A DNA stretch of 64,000 bases from JBBQWZ01 sp043788745 (GTDB lineage: Bacteria; Acidobacteriota; Terriglobia; Bryobacterales; Bryobacteraceae), in contig JAYVTO010000310.1 of the NCBI GenBank assembly GCA_043788745.1, forward strand, positions 9,315-73,314, given 5' to 3'. Below, piece after piece: positions 1 through 9,162 of this stretch; position 1 is the first letter of the stretch, and each line of letters opens with the position of its first letter. The notes below the pieces were generated by a model. That model ran no database searches, was not told where the DNA came from, and saw nothing but the letters and a program-made list of their open reading frames with translations. A program made the translations under genes and the position numbers.

Positions 1-864
1 GTGATTCTGGAATTCGCGCGCCTCTATAAAGAACAGTTCGACATCCCCTTCTTCGTCTCCGGAGTGATCCCCGCTTCGGTCGACGAACGCAAATTCCAGG
101 CGCTCATCGACGCCGGACTCATCAAAACCCGGATGGGTGTACAATCCGGCAACAAACGCGTGATGAAAGAAGTTTTCGTCCGCCCGCAGCACGATCACAA
201 ATTGCTGCTCGGTTCGGAAATTGCCTACAAGAATCGCCACACAATGGCGCCGGTGCAGTACGACCTGATTGTCGACAATCCGTGGGAGCATCCGGACGAG
301 TTGAAGGACACGCTGCGCCTGGTCGCCTCGCTGAAGCCACCGTACACCTTCGCGATTAACTCGCTGACGCTGCTGCCGGGCACCACGATCTATCGAATGG
401 GCGAGGAATCCGGCTACACGACGAAGGACGAGAAGATCACTCTCGCCTCCTACGTCACCTACATGCCGACCGCGCTCAACCTGACGCTCGCGCTCTATAA
501 CATCGGGAAAGTGCCGAAATTCTGGGTCGACCGCGTACTCGCCAAAGACTACGGCGACCGCACTGTCACGATGAAGACCTACCCGAAACTGGGAGCGCTT
601 ATCGCCATCGCCGGCATGGTGAAGAAGATCCTCCACGGAGTTCTCCGCAAAGATATCTCCGCTATCCCGCGCCCGCTTGACCTCCAAGCCGGCCGCATCT
701 TCGCCCGCCGCAAAGGTCAACTCAAGAACGACACCAGAGTCCCACGCGAATACGAGCTCTCAATCCCACAACCCAACCTGCGGCTTACCCGGCCCAAGCC
801 TGCCGCACTCGCGGTGGCAGATGCAAACAAACCAATCCAAATCACTCCACTCCAACCCCGCTAG
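1..864 (+). CDS. Radical SAM protein, C-terminal part (5' end outside window)
   Basis: The open frame enters from the left edge and stops at TAG 862-864, so only the C-terminal 287 or so residues are visible. The early stretch with IDAGLIKTRMGVQSGN and VQYDLIVDNPWE resembles the second half of the radical SAM barrel in the B12-binding radical SAM family (the I-G-VQSG step and the D-I-D/N-P segment). The CxxxCxxC cluster motif would lie upstream and is not visible. The tail of about 120 residues is basic and proline-rich. The GTG at position 1 is a window-edge artefact. The substrate cannot be inferred. Confidence 0.7.
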   Translation: MILEFARLYKEQFDIPFFVSGVIPASVDERKFQALIDAGLIKTRMGVQSGNKRVMKEVFVRPQHDHKLLLGSEIAYKNRHTMAPVQYDLIVDNPWEHPDELKDTLRLVASLKPPYTFAINSLTLLPGTTIYRMGEESGYTTKDEKITLASYVTYMPTALNLTLALYNIGKVPKFWVDRVLAKDYGDRTVTMKTYPKLGALIAIAGMVKKILHGVLRKDISAIPRPLDLQAGRIFARRKGQLKNDTRVPREYELSIPQPNLRLTRPKPAALAVADANKPIQITPLQPR

Positions 865-903
865 CGGACGCGAAGACCATCAGCGAGCGCGAGGCTCTTT
901 TAA

Positions 904-2280
904 TCACTTCGGCCGATAACCCCACTTCGAAACCAGGAAGTCGAGAATCGCGCTCCGGTCATCGGGCTTCAACTGCGGAGCACCCCAGTTCACCATCTTC
1001 GTGACTTCGCGATCCCACTGCGCGCGTGTCAGGCGCTGTTGCTCCATCACATCCGCGCCATGGCACGGCAGGCATGCCGCGCGTACGTTGGCCGGAATCT
1101 CCTTCACTGCAATCGACGACGTCGCAGGCGCCGCAGCGCCCTTGGGCTCTGTCGCCACAGCCTCGACGCCGACGCGATGCACCGTGTTGTTCTGATATCC
1201 GCTCGGATTCCATTCCGGAGCGAAGGGTTGGATCGCACCCGCCGTCTTCGCGCGCGCCATCAGATTGTAGTAGCCCTCCGCCGGAGTCCAATTCCCTCGG
1301 AACAGCCGCCAGCCGAACTGCGATTTGTCCGTGCCGAGCACGGCGGGTTTCCACGAGCGGCCGCCATCGACGCTGACATCGACGCCCGTCACCGGGCCGT
1401 CGTCACCAGCCCACGCGGCTCCCGCGATCACCGTCGGCTTGCCCGCCGCGACCTGCGAACCAATCAGCGGAGTCGCGATCACGCTCTTCACGCGCAGGCT
1501 CTGCACGGGCCGCATCTTATCTGGCGGCACCGCGACTCCGGGAGCCGCGAGCTTCTCAGGATACCGGTACGCCGTCTTCATAAAGAAGCCGTCGAACTCT
1601 TTGTCCAACACTTGAATTCGCGTCAGCCACTTCACCCACGAATCGCTCGCCCAGCCCGGCACGATCACGCGCAGCGGAAAGCCGTGCGCCACCGGGAGCG
1701 CCTGCCCGTTCATTTCGTACGCGAGCATCGTGTTCGGATGCAGCGCGCGCTTCGTCGGAATCGTGCGTTGAAAGTCCGGCATGGTTCCAACAGGAACGTC
1801 CGCGCCGTCGAACAGCACGTCCACCGCCGAGGGCTTTATGCCAGCCTTCTTCAACACGTCCGCCAGCCGAACACCGGTCCACTTCGCGTTGCCGACGCCG
1901 CCGTACTCCCATTGCAAACCCGGCATGGAAGGTTCGTACAGCGATCGCCCGTTGCCGGCGCACTCGCACACGCTCACCATCTCGACCTTGGGCAGCTTCT
2001 TCAGGTCATCCAACGACAACGAAAGCGGCGTCGCCACCTCGCCCTCGACGGAGAGCTTGTACGATTCGATCTCGACCGTCGGCGTGTAGTGATGGCTGCG
2101 GACGAAGAAGTTCTCGATCGGCGTCAGATAGTGCTGAAAGCCGGACATCGGCATCTCGGCGTCATAGGGCCGCGCCGAACGCACGATCATGTCGCGCTTC
2201 GTGTCATCCGCTCCTGGCAGGGAGGAGGCAGCGGCAAACGAGGCCGCGAGTTGAAACATCTTTCTTCGGGAGTAATTCAT
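904..2280 (-). CDS. Molybdopterin sulfite oxidase-type enzyme with C-terminal cytochrome c domain
   Basis: The 458-residue protein starts with a twin-arginine-like leader (NYSRRKMFQLAASFAAASS), so export in folded form is likely. Residues about 40-250 match the sulfite oxidase Moco domain. VSVCECAGNGRS holds the expected molybdenum-ligating cysteine near residue 107. Residues about 260-385 resemble the Mo-co dimerisation domain. The last 56 residues carry one CxxCH haem c site (CLPCH, about residues 403-407). SorAB enzymes have a separate cytochrome subunit; here it appears fused at the C-terminus, suggesting internal electron transfer. Sulfite as substrate is inferred from the family. An AAAGGT ribosome site precedes the ATG. 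Confidence 0.85.
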   Translation of the reverse strand: MNYSRRKMFQLAASFAAASSLPGADDTKRDMIVRSARPYDAEMPMSGFQHYLTPIENFFVRSHHYTPTVEIESYKLSVEGEVATPLSLSLDDLKKLPKVEMVSVCECAGNGRSLYEPSMPGLQWEYGGVGNAKWTGVRLADVLKKAGIKPSAVDVLFDGADVPVGTMPDFQRTIPTKRALHPNTMLAYEMNGQALPVAHGFPLRVIVPGWASDSWVKWLTRIQVLDKEFDGFFMKTAYRYPEKLAAPGVAVPPDKMRPVQSLRVKSVIATPLIGSQVAAGKPTVIAGAAWAGDDGPVTGVDVSVDGGRSWKPAVLGTDKSQFGWRLFRGNWTPAEGYYNLMARAKTAGAIQPFAPEWNPSGYQNNTVHRVGVEAVATEPKGAAAPATSSIAVKEIPANVRAACLPCHGADVMEQQRLTRAQWDREVTKMVNWGAPQLKPDDRSAILDFLVSKWGYRPK

Positions 2281-2295
2281 GAGTACCTTTGGGTT

Positions 2296-4089
2296 CTACT
2301 GGGTCCAATCGATGTTGTGAGAACTGATCCCGCCGTCTTTCACCGCAACGGAAAACTCGCGGCTTTGGCCGTCTTTCATGACTTGCACTTTATACTGACC
2401 CACCGGCAGCGTAAACGTCGCCGGCGTCTTCGCGGGCTGATCTCGACCTGCGATCTGGACGGTCAAGCCGGAGGGCGTCGAGGTAATGTTCACGACGCCG
2501 GTCATGCGCGAGAGAACGACGCTGAGATTCGCATCGCGCGGCAGTTCGATGATCTTCTGCTGCTCGCGATACCCATCCAGGCGAATCACCATGGTGTGGC
2601 GTCCGGCGTCAAGCGGCAAATTGCACGGCGTCTTGCAGCCGAGTGCGCTGTTGTTATCGACGATGACTTCTGCTCCGACCGGCGTCGTCGTTAACTGCAG
2701 CGGGACTTCGGCCGCCGCCGGAGTTCGCTTCGCGATCGGCTTTTCGGTGCTCACGGGCGGCGGTGCGTCGGCGGCGACCGGCGGCTTCTCGACTTCCTGC
2801 TTCGGAGTGTCGGGCTTCTTCGGTACCTCTACGGGCGGTTGCACCGGTTCGGGTGGTTTCGTTGCAGGTTCCTCCGCGACGGGGCTCTTGCCGGCCGCCG
2901 CCGGACCGCTTGCTATGTACATCTTCAGAGCAATGAATCCGCCACCCAGAATCAACACCGTGACTACGGCTGCAAGCACCTTCTTCGCAAGACCCGTGGA
3001 TCCGGCAGCCTTGGACGGTTCCGATGACGTTGGACGCACCGGAATCAGCGGCGTCGGCGTCGGTTCTTGATAGCGCGGCGGCTCAGGAAGCGCTAGAGTT
3101 GGCTCCACTACTGTGCTGACCGGAATCATTGCGGTCGCGACCAGGCGCGTGTCCGCCGGTGGCGGAGCGAGTGGGCCGAACCCAAGATCTGCGATCGTCT
3201 CAAGCGAACTCGACGTCGCAATCGTGGGTAGATTCTGTCCCGCACCGCGCGGCAATGGCGTCCATCCGGGATTGGTGTTGCAAGCAGCCGACAGCGCGTT
3301 GATGAACTCCACACACGTCGGATAGCGGTCCGCCGCGGGCTTTGCTAGCGCTTTCAAGAACACCGTTTCCACAATCGGAGGCAATGTTGAGTTGATGCGT
3401 TGCGGCGGAATCGGATCCTCGCGAACGATCTTGTAGAGCAGCGTCGGCAGGTACTCGGCTGAAAACGGCTTCTCTCCGGTCAGTACTTCGTACGCCATCA
3501 CCGCTAATGAAAACTGATCGGCGCGTCCGTCGATGGTTGTTCCCTGTACCTGCTCGGGCGACATGTAACTCGGCGTGCCCATCATCGTGCCCGCCTGCGT
3601 CATCTGCTGCGAGACGATCTTCGCGACGCCGAAATCGGTAACCTTCGCCGACCCATCTTCGTGGATCATCACATTCGCGGGCTTGATGTCGCGATGAACG
3701 ATTCCCTTTTTGTGAGCGAAATCGAGAGCCGCCGCAATCTGCCGAAGAATATTGATTAGCGTTTCTTTGTCGGGCGTCTGCTCACTCTGCAGCAATTTCT
3801 CAAGCGGCGGGCCGTTGACAAACTCCATGAAAATGTAGGCGAGGCCCTCATCTTCGGCGATGTCGTAAATCGTAACAATGCCGGGATGCGAGAGAATACC
3901 CGCCGACTGCGCCTCGCGGAATAGCCGCTCCCGAAGCTTCACGCGCTCGGATTCGTCGGTCAGTTCAGTGAGGCGAATCGTTTTGACAGCAATGGTTCTG
4001 CCGATCGCCGGATCGAGTGCGCGGTACACGACGCCCATTGCGCCGCGGCCCAATTCTTCGACAACCTTATATCGCCCAATCTGGTCCAC
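2296..4089 (-). CDS. Transmembrane Ser/Thr protein kinase with PEGA repeats
   Basis: A Hanks-type kinase domain fills residues about 7-270: glycine loop GRGAMGVVY (15-23), AVK lysine (about 36), catalytic HRDIKPANV (132-140), DFG (152-154) and GTPSYMSPEQ. A Pro/Thr-rich linker follows, then one membrane helix near 370-390 and a Pro/Lys-rich stretch. Two PEGA-type beta domains (TTPVGAEVIVDN and STPSGLTVQIAG) lie at about 463-595. The kinase is therefore cytoplasmic and the PEGA repeats are outside the membrane, probably contacting the envelope or sensing a signal. The start is GTG at 4089, placed at the conserved IGRYKVVEELG beginning. It sits 15 bp downstream of nothing on its own strand except the sulfite oxidase start, so co-transcription with that gene is plausible. 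Confidence 0.93.
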   Translation of the reverse strand: MDQIGRYKVVEELGRGAMGVVYRALDPAIGRTIAVKTIRLTELTDESERVKLRERLFREAQSAGILSHPGIVTIYDIAEDEGLAYIFMEFVNGPPLEKLLQSEQTPDKETLINILRQIAAALDFAHKKGIVHRDIKPANVMIHEDGSAKVTDFGVAKIVSQQMTQAGTMMGTPSYMSPEQVQGTTIDGRADQFSLAVMAYEVLTGEKPFSAEYLPTLLYKIVREDPIPPQRINSTLPPIVETVFLKALAKPAADRYPTCVEFINALSAACNTNPGWTPLPRGAGQNLPTIATSSSLETIADLGFGPLAPPPADTRLVATAMIPVSTVVEPTLALPEPPRYQEPTPTPLIPVRPTSSEPSKAAGSTGLAKKVLAAVVTVLILGGGFIALKMYIASGPAAAGKSPVAEEPATKPPEPVQPPVEVPKKPDTPKQEVEKPPVAADAPPPVSTEKPIAKRTPAAAEVPLQLTTTPVGAEVIVDNNSALGCKTPCNLPLDAGRHTMVIRLDGYREQQKIIELPRDANLSVVLSRMTGVVNITSTPSGLTVQIAGRDQPAKTPATFTLPVGQYKVQVMKDGQSREFSVAVKDGGISSHNIDWTQ

Positions 4090-4207
4090 GCTGTGACCTC
4101 GATTGTAGCAATCACGTCGCGCAGGCGTCTTCGAATGCCCCCGCAGCCCGACTCTCCGGCCGTCGGGAAGCGCGGAATCCCGTTCCCGACGATCGCGATT
4201 GCCGCGC

Positions 4208-7200
4208 CTACTTCCCGATCTGCGCCAGCAACTCTTTCACCGCGGCATCCAACTGCGAATCGCGGCCGGTGTAGGATTCGCCGATCGGCCGCGTCACGGC
4301 AATATCCACGGGCCGTGGATTGTTCTCCATGTTCTTGCCATCCGCCCCCAAAACCAGCGTCCCCGGCATCCGCATGCTCGATCCATCGATCAAGTCCATC
4401 GAACCCGTGTAGATGATCCAACCCGACGTTGGTTCTCCCACCACTTTCCCTAGTTTCAGCGTCCGGTACCCTTCGGTGAAATCTTCTGCGTCTGAAAGCG
4501 AATGTTGATTCGTCACCAGAATCGTCGGCAACTCCAGTGACCGCTGCCCCAGATTCGTGCGCGCCGGACTCGGCGGGCCACCGCGGTTCTGCATGGTCAT
4601 GTAGCCTCGCCGAGTCAACACATCGAGCGCGTATGCGTTGACGAAGCCGCCGTTGTTGTTGCGAATATCGATCACCACGCCGGCCTTCGCGCGGTTCTCC
4701 GAATCGAGATCCAGATACAACTGCCTCAGCGCGTTTTCAGACATATCGCGAATATGGACGTAGCCCAACTTGCTGTTGCTGGCCTTCAGTACGTAGGCTC
4801 GATTGTCTTCCACCCATTTGCGATACGTCTGCTCCGCGAGCGAAGCTACCGGCTGCAGCACAACTTCGCGCCCGCCGACATCGAGCACAACGCGCTTGTT
4901 GATCTTGTTTTGCAATAACTCGTCGAGATTTGTTTGCGCACTAATCTGCACGCCGTCGACCGCCCGCAACTCTTCGCCGGCCTGGATCTTCGCGATCCAC
5001 GCCGGCGAATTCGGTAGTACCCCGCTGATCTTCATCACGCCTGTGCGCTCGTACTCCGCACGATCGAACGTCACTCCCAATTGACCAACCACTCCGCGCG
5101 GACCAGCCGCACCCGCTCCACGTGGGGCCGGAGCCGAGACGCCGGAATGCGAAGCGTTCAGTTCGCCCACCATCAGGCGCAGCAGCTTACGCAACTCCTC
5201 CGGCGTCCGAGCCCCCGCGACCAACGGCGCATACTGCTTGCGCACTGCGTTCCAATCGACGCCGTGCATCCTGGCATCGTAAAAGCCGTCGCGCTGCCCG
5301 GCCCACGCTTCTTCAAACACGGCGATCTTTTCTTTGTCGAAATCGACGTCCATCTCCGCATTCACATTCACTGCGCGCGCGACCCGTGTGTCGAGAGAGA
5401 TCACTTGCAGGCGCGCGCCTTCGAGATAAAACACCTCGCGGCCGTCCGGACTGAATTGTGCGCGCTGCTTCGGAGCCGCGGTCGACGTCAATTGACGCGC
5501 CACGCGCTCGCCGCGCGCTGCCTCTTCAAGTGGATAAAGATACAAATTCGTCTGTCCGCCGACCTGCGCCGAGACCAGCAACGTCTTTCCATCCGGGCTG
5601 ATCTGCGGATTGCTGACCTCAAGGCCGATCGGCAGGAAGGTCACGCGCTCGCGAATTCCGTCGAATACAATCTCGACAGGCTTTACCGCGGGCTTCTCCG
5701 CCGCTGCCGCCGGACCGCGTCCACGCGGCGCCTCCGGCTTGAACAAGTCGTCGAACCGTTCCTCACGGAACTTCGGCTGTTGTGGCACCAGGTCGACGCG
5801 CGCAACCTGCGGTGTCTCAGTGCGTTGGCTGGTCACGAATAAGAGGGACTTCCCGTCCGGATGCCACTGCAGCGAACTCGCGCTTGTATTGGCGAGAAAG
5901 GTAATCTGCCGCGGAGTGCCGCCCGCCGCCGGAACAACATGGACGTTGCGCAACGCGCGCTCCCCGGACGTTATAAATGCGATCCATTTGCTGTCCGGCG
6001 ACCACGCCGCACCGCTTCCCGGACCGAATCCACCGCCAAGCGCACCCGTCGCGAGTACGCGATCCTGCTTCGACTCAAGATCCAGCACATGCAGTTCGTT
6101 GCGCTCGCGCAAATAAGCGAGCATCTTCCCGTCGGGCGAAACGCGCGGTGCGCCGTCGGATTTCGGCCCCGACGTCAACTGGGTCTCGGTTCGCTTACCG
6201 AAGTCATAAATGTACAGATGCGTCACGGCGTCCCGCTCGCTCGCGTAGATTACTCGCGCCGAATCCGTGGCCCATGCCACCTGCGATTCCGGGCCCGGCG
6301 TCTGCGTCACGCGCACAGCCTCGCCGCCGTCGCGCGCCGATGCTGCAAACACTTCGCCGTGCCCGACCAGAGCGATCTTACGCGCATCCGGAGACAAGGC
6401 CAGATCGTTGAACTGCGCCACCGTCAGCCGCGTGATGCCCGGCGTCACCGACGATCCACTCAACGTAATCGGCACTGCAAACGCCTCGCCCGTCTTCGTG
6501 TCCAGCTGCCAGATCCTGAAGTCGTGTTCGAATACAATCGACTTGCCGTCGTAGCCAATCGAAGGCCACAAGACCCGACCACTCGTGAACTTCGTAACCT
6601 GCTTCATCTTTGCTCCGGCATTCGCGCCGCCGCCCAGTGGCATTGTCCAGAGGTTCTGCGTGCCGCCGCGATCCGACATGAAGTACAACTGCTTTCCATC
6701 GGGCATCCACATCGGCCAAACGTTGCGGCCTTTCAAATCGACAACTTTCTCGTACGCGCCATTCTCTTTACGCAGCCAGATTTCCGATTCGTCCAGATGG
6801 CTATGCCCGTTGCGCCACCACTGCTGATCACCATTGCCGCGCGCCGCGAATGCGATTGTTGCGCCGTCCGGCGCAGGCGCGGCCTGAAATTCGTTTGTGA
6901 ACCGGTCGGCGCTCACCGCCATCGGAGTGCCGCCTTCGGTGCGGACGCGGAACAGATCGTTCTTGCGGCCCACGTCTTTTGTTCCCGACGAAAAGTAAAT
7001 CCAGCGCCCATCACGCGACCACGCATCCAGTTGCTCCGCGCCATCGTCGAACGTCATTCGCTTCAATTCTCCGGTCGCGATCGTCAGCACGTAGATGTCG
7101 CCATCGCCCGTGCGCGTCGATAGAAACGCCAGCCGCGTCCCATCCGGCGAATACAGCGGTCGCGACTCTTCCGCGGGGTGCGAGACCAGAAGGTGCGCTT

Positions 7201-7363
7201 CGCCGCCTTTCAATGGCGCCACCCAGATGTCCCCGCCCGAGACGAATGCGATCTCCGGACGTGTCGGGCAGATTGCCGGTTCCGTCAAGTACGGGACGCC
7301 CGCGCCATAAGCGGAGGCAAACGAACATAGGCCGACGAAGGCCAGAGAAAAGACAATGCGCAT
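4208..7363 (-). CDS. Tricorn protease homologue (secreted beta-propeller, PDZ, S41 peptidase)
   Basis: The 1051-residue protein starts with a signal peptide (MRIVFSLAFVGLCSFASAYG). Residues about 20-600 consist of repeated PD40/WD-like blades (SPDGTRLAFLS, SPDGKMLAYL, SPDGKTLLVS), consistent with two propellers. The C1 and PDZ regions follow at about 690-800 (GVLPNSPAWIAKIQAGEELRAVDG), then an S41 peptidase domain with VIDIRNNNGG and the presumed nucleophile serine in NQHSLSDAEDF near residue 957. The family degrades peptides; substrates here are unknown. A frame extension to 7561 exists but would overlap ispG by more than 100 bp, so the ATG at 7363 is preferred. It is divergent from ispG across 70 bp. 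Confidence 0.9.
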   Translation of the reverse strand: MRIVFSLAFVGLCSFASAYGAGVPYLTEPAICPTRPEIAFVSGGDIWVAPLKGGEAHLLVSHPAEESRPLYSPDGTRLAFLSTRTGDGDIYVLTIATGELKRMTFDDGAEQLDAWSRDGRWIYFSSGTKDVGRKNDLFRVRTEGGTPMAVSADRFTNEFQAAPAPDGATIAFAARGNGDQQWWRNGHSHLDESEIWLRKENGAYEKVVDLKGRNVWPMWMPDGKQLYFMSDRGGTQNLWTMPLGGGANAGAKMKQVTKFTSGRVLWPSIGYDGKSIVFEHDFRIWQLDTKTGEAFAVPITLSGSSVTPGITRLTVAQFNDLALSPDARKIALVGHGEVFAASARDGGEAVRVTQTPGPESQVAWATDSARVIYASERDAVTHLYIYDFGKRTETQLTSGPKSDGAPRVSPDGKMLAYLRERNELHVLDLESKQDRVLATGALGGGFGPGSGAAWSPDSKWIAFITSGERALRNVHVVPAAGGTPRQITFLANTSASSLQWHPDGKSLLFVTSQRTETPQVARVDLVPQQPKFREERFDDLFKPEAPRGRGPAAAAEKPAVKPVEIVFDGIRERVTFLPIGLEVSNPQISPDGKTLLVSAQVGGQTNLYLYPLEEAARGERVARQLTSTAAPKQRAQFSPDGREVFYLEGARLQVISLDTRVARAVNVNAEMDVDFDKEKIAVFEEAWAGQRDGFYDARMHGVDWNAVRKQYAPLVAGARTPEELRKLLRLMVGELNASHSGVSAPAPRGAGAAGPRGVVGQLGVTFDRAEYERTGVMKISGVLPNSPAWIAKIQAGEELRAVDGVQISAQTNLDELLQNKINKRVVLDVGGREVVLQPVASLAEQTYRKWVEDNRAYVLKASNSKLGYVHIRDMSENALRQLYLDLDSENRAKAGVVIDIRNNNGGFVNAYALDVLTRRGYMTMQNRGGPPSPARTNLGQRSLELPTILVTNQHSLSDAEDFTEGYRTLKLGKVVGEPTSGWIIYTGSMDLIDGSSMRMPGTLVLGADGKNMENNPRPVDIAVTRPIGESYTGRDSQLDAAVKELLAQIGK

Positions 7364-7433
7364 GGTCCTACCTGTATACCGCAGCGGACCTCGTTTCCGT
7401 AAGCCCTGTACAGACCGGATAGAATGAAGCAAT

Positions 7434-8672
7434 ATGGCTTCTATTGTTCGCCGCCGGTCGGTGGCGGTTAATGTCGGCGGTGTCATGGTCGGTGGCTCGA
7501 ATCCGATTGTCGTGCAATCCATGACCAACACCGACACGGCGGATACTGTATCCACGGTCAATCAGGTGATGGCGCTGGCCACCGCCGGCTCTGAAATCGT
7601 TCGCGTCACCGTGAATACCGATGAGGCCGCGGCCGCTGTCCCCAAGATCGTCGAAACGCTGCGCATGTTCGGCTGCACCGTGCCCATCGTCGGCGACTTC
7701 CACTACAACGGCCATCTGTTGTTGAAGAAGTATCCCGAGATGGCGCGTTCGCTCGCGAAGTACCGTATCAATCCCGGGAACGTCAACATCGGCAAGAGGC
7801 ACGATGACAACTTCCGCGCCATGATCGAATTCGCGGTCGAGTACCAGAAGCCCGTCCGTATCGGCGTCAATTGGGGCTCGCTCGACGGCGCCCTGCTCAC
7901 GCGCATGATGGATGAGAATAATCTCCTCCCGGATCCGCTCGACGCCAGGACCGTCACCTTGCGCGCCATCGTTGTGAGCGCTCTCGAATCCGCGGCGGCC
8001 GCCGAAAAGTACGGCTTACGCCGCGACCAGATTCTATTGAGCGCCAAAGTGTCCGGCGTTCAGGATCTCATTCAGGTCTACCGGATGCTGGCGCCGGAGT
8101 GCGACTACGCGCTCCACTTAGGCCTCACCGAAGCTGGCCTGGGAGCAAAGGGCATCGTCGCGACGACAGCCGCGCTCAGCGTTCTCCTCCAGGAAGGGAT
8201 CGGCGACACCATCCGCGCCTCTCTCACACCGTTGCCGAATGGCGATCGTACCGAAGAAGTCATCGTCTCCCAGCAGATTTTGCAGTCACTCGAGCTTCGC
8301 AGTTTCACGCCGCAAGTGACCGCCTGCCCAGGTTGCGGCCGGACGACGAGTACGTTCTTCCAGGACATGGCCGACCAGATTCAGAACTATCTGCGCGATC
8401 AGATGCCTGTTTGGAAAGGCAAGCACTCCGGCGTCGAAGAGATGAAGGTCGCCGTCATGGGCTGCATCGTGAATGGACCGGGCGAATCGAAGCACGCCAA
8501 TCTTGGTATCTCGTTACCCGGCACGTTTGAAGAACCGGTCGCGCCCGTTTACGTGGATGGCAAACTAAAGTGCACTCTCCGCGGCGACCACATCGTTGCC
8601 GAGTTCATCCAACTCGTCAACGCCTATGTCGAGTCTCATTACGCGACGGCCAGCGAAACAGTTGGCGTGTAG
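7434..8672 (+). CDS. ispG: 4-hydroxy-3-methylbut-2-en-1-yl diphosphate synthase (IspG/GcpE)
   Basis: IspG converts methylerythritol cyclodiphosphate to HMBPP in the non-mevalonate isoprenoid pathway, using a 4Fe-4S cluster. The 412-residue protein has the N-terminal TIM barrel signatures (GGSNPIVVQSMTNTDT, VGDFHYNGH, KYRINPGNV). The C-terminal cluster ligands lie in CPGCGRTTSTF (two Cys) and MGCIVNGPGES (third Cys). Length and motifs match the compact bacterial form. The start ATG at 7434 gives the typical IVRRRSVAVNVGG beginning. A possible -10 element (TAGAAT) lies just upstream. Confidence 0.97.
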   Translation: MASIVRRRSVAVNVGGVMVGGSNPIVVQSMTNTDTADTVSTVNQVMALATAGSEIVRVTVNTDEAAAAVPKIVETLRMFGCTVPIVGDFHYNGHLLLKKYPEMARSLAKYRINPGNVNIGKRHDDNFRAMIEFAVEYQKPVRIGVNWGSLDGALLTRMMDENNLLPDPLDARTVTLRAIVVSALESAAAAEKYGLRRDQILLSAKVSGVQDLIQVYRMLAPECDYALHLGLTEAGLGAKGIVATTAALSVLLQEGIGDTIRASLTPLPNGDRTEEVIVSQQILQSLELRSFTPQVTACPGCGRTTSTFFQDMADQIQNYLRDQMPVWKGKHSGVEEMKVAVMGCIVNGPGESKHANLGISLPGTFEEPVAPVYVDGKLKCTLRGDHIVAEFIQLVNAYVESHYATASETVGV

Positions 8673-8904
8673 CGCCGTCCAACGATCGTGATCAAAATAA
8701 CGGCCAAACGGTCGCGCATAGTTTCTGCTCCGCCAACCCTCCCACGCCAATCTCGACCAGCAATCCCCGCTCTGGCGGTCCGTCAGGATGAATCAATGGC
8801 CCTGGCTCTTTGCAGGAATCACGGTACCCAACGCCGCTCACGAATTCCAAGCCGAAGTCCGCGCCGGTCGCTGGTACGAAGAGCGAAGACTTCGATCAGT
8901 ATCT

Positions 8905-8924
8905 GTATATACTCCGGTATATAC
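8905..8924 (+). promoter_or_regulatory. Paired GTATATAC operator/promoter of vapBC
   Basis: Two identical self-palindromic octamers, GTATATAC, lie at 8905-8912 and 8917-8924, centred 12 bp apart, immediately before the antitoxin gene in otherwise GC-rich DNA. VapB-type antitoxins are known to bind paired palindromes overlapping their own promoter. The TATATA cores could also serve as the -10 region. The operator role is inferred from position and symmetry. Confidence 0.6.
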
Positions 8925-8931
8925 TGAGAGC

Positions 8932-9162
8932 ATGGCGATGACCAAAGTCTTCCAGAGCGGCAACTCGCAGGCGGTCCGGATTCCGCGTGAATTCAAGATC
9001 GATGCCGAAGAGATCGAAATCGTCAGAGTCGGTCAGGATCTTGTTCTGAGGACCCCTCAAAAGAACCTGGGTCGTGCCTACGACATTCTGCTTGCCATGC
9101 CGAAGGACTTCTTCCGGGAAGGTAGAAAGCAGCCGAAAGCGGAAAAACGGCTGGAACTGTAA
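8932..9162 (+). CDS. vapB: VapB-type antitoxin, AbrB/SpoVT fold
   Basis: The 76-residue protein has the AbrB swapped-hairpin signature MTKVFQSGNSQAVRIPREF, typical of VapB/VagC antitoxins, and a basic C-terminus that would wrap the toxin. The second ATG at 8938 has better spacing to GAGAG (8926-8930) and may be the true start, giving 74 residues. An open frame runs back to 8788 but lies across the operator repeats, so the short form is preferred. It precedes the PIN toxin with a one-base TAATG overlap, indicating coupled translation. It should neutralise VapC and repress the operon with it. Confidence 0.88.
   Translation: MAMTKVFQSGNSQAVRIPREFKIDAEEIEIVRVGQDLVLRTPQKNLGRAYDILLAMPKDFFREGRKQPKAEKRLEL

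Noticed and set aside
1039..2694. Long plus-strand open frame of about 550 codons
   Set aside because: It is antisense to the sulfite oxidase and kinase genes, is Arg/His-rich without motifs, and arises from high GC content.
7364..7561. N-terminal extension of the tricorn homologue
   Set aside because: It would overlap ispG by over 100 bp and place a signal peptide in the interior. The ATG at 7363 opens a normal signal peptide.
8690..8881. Minus-strand open stretch between ispG and vapB
   Set aside because: About 60 codons without a start or recognisable family. The composition is not distinct enough to call a relic.
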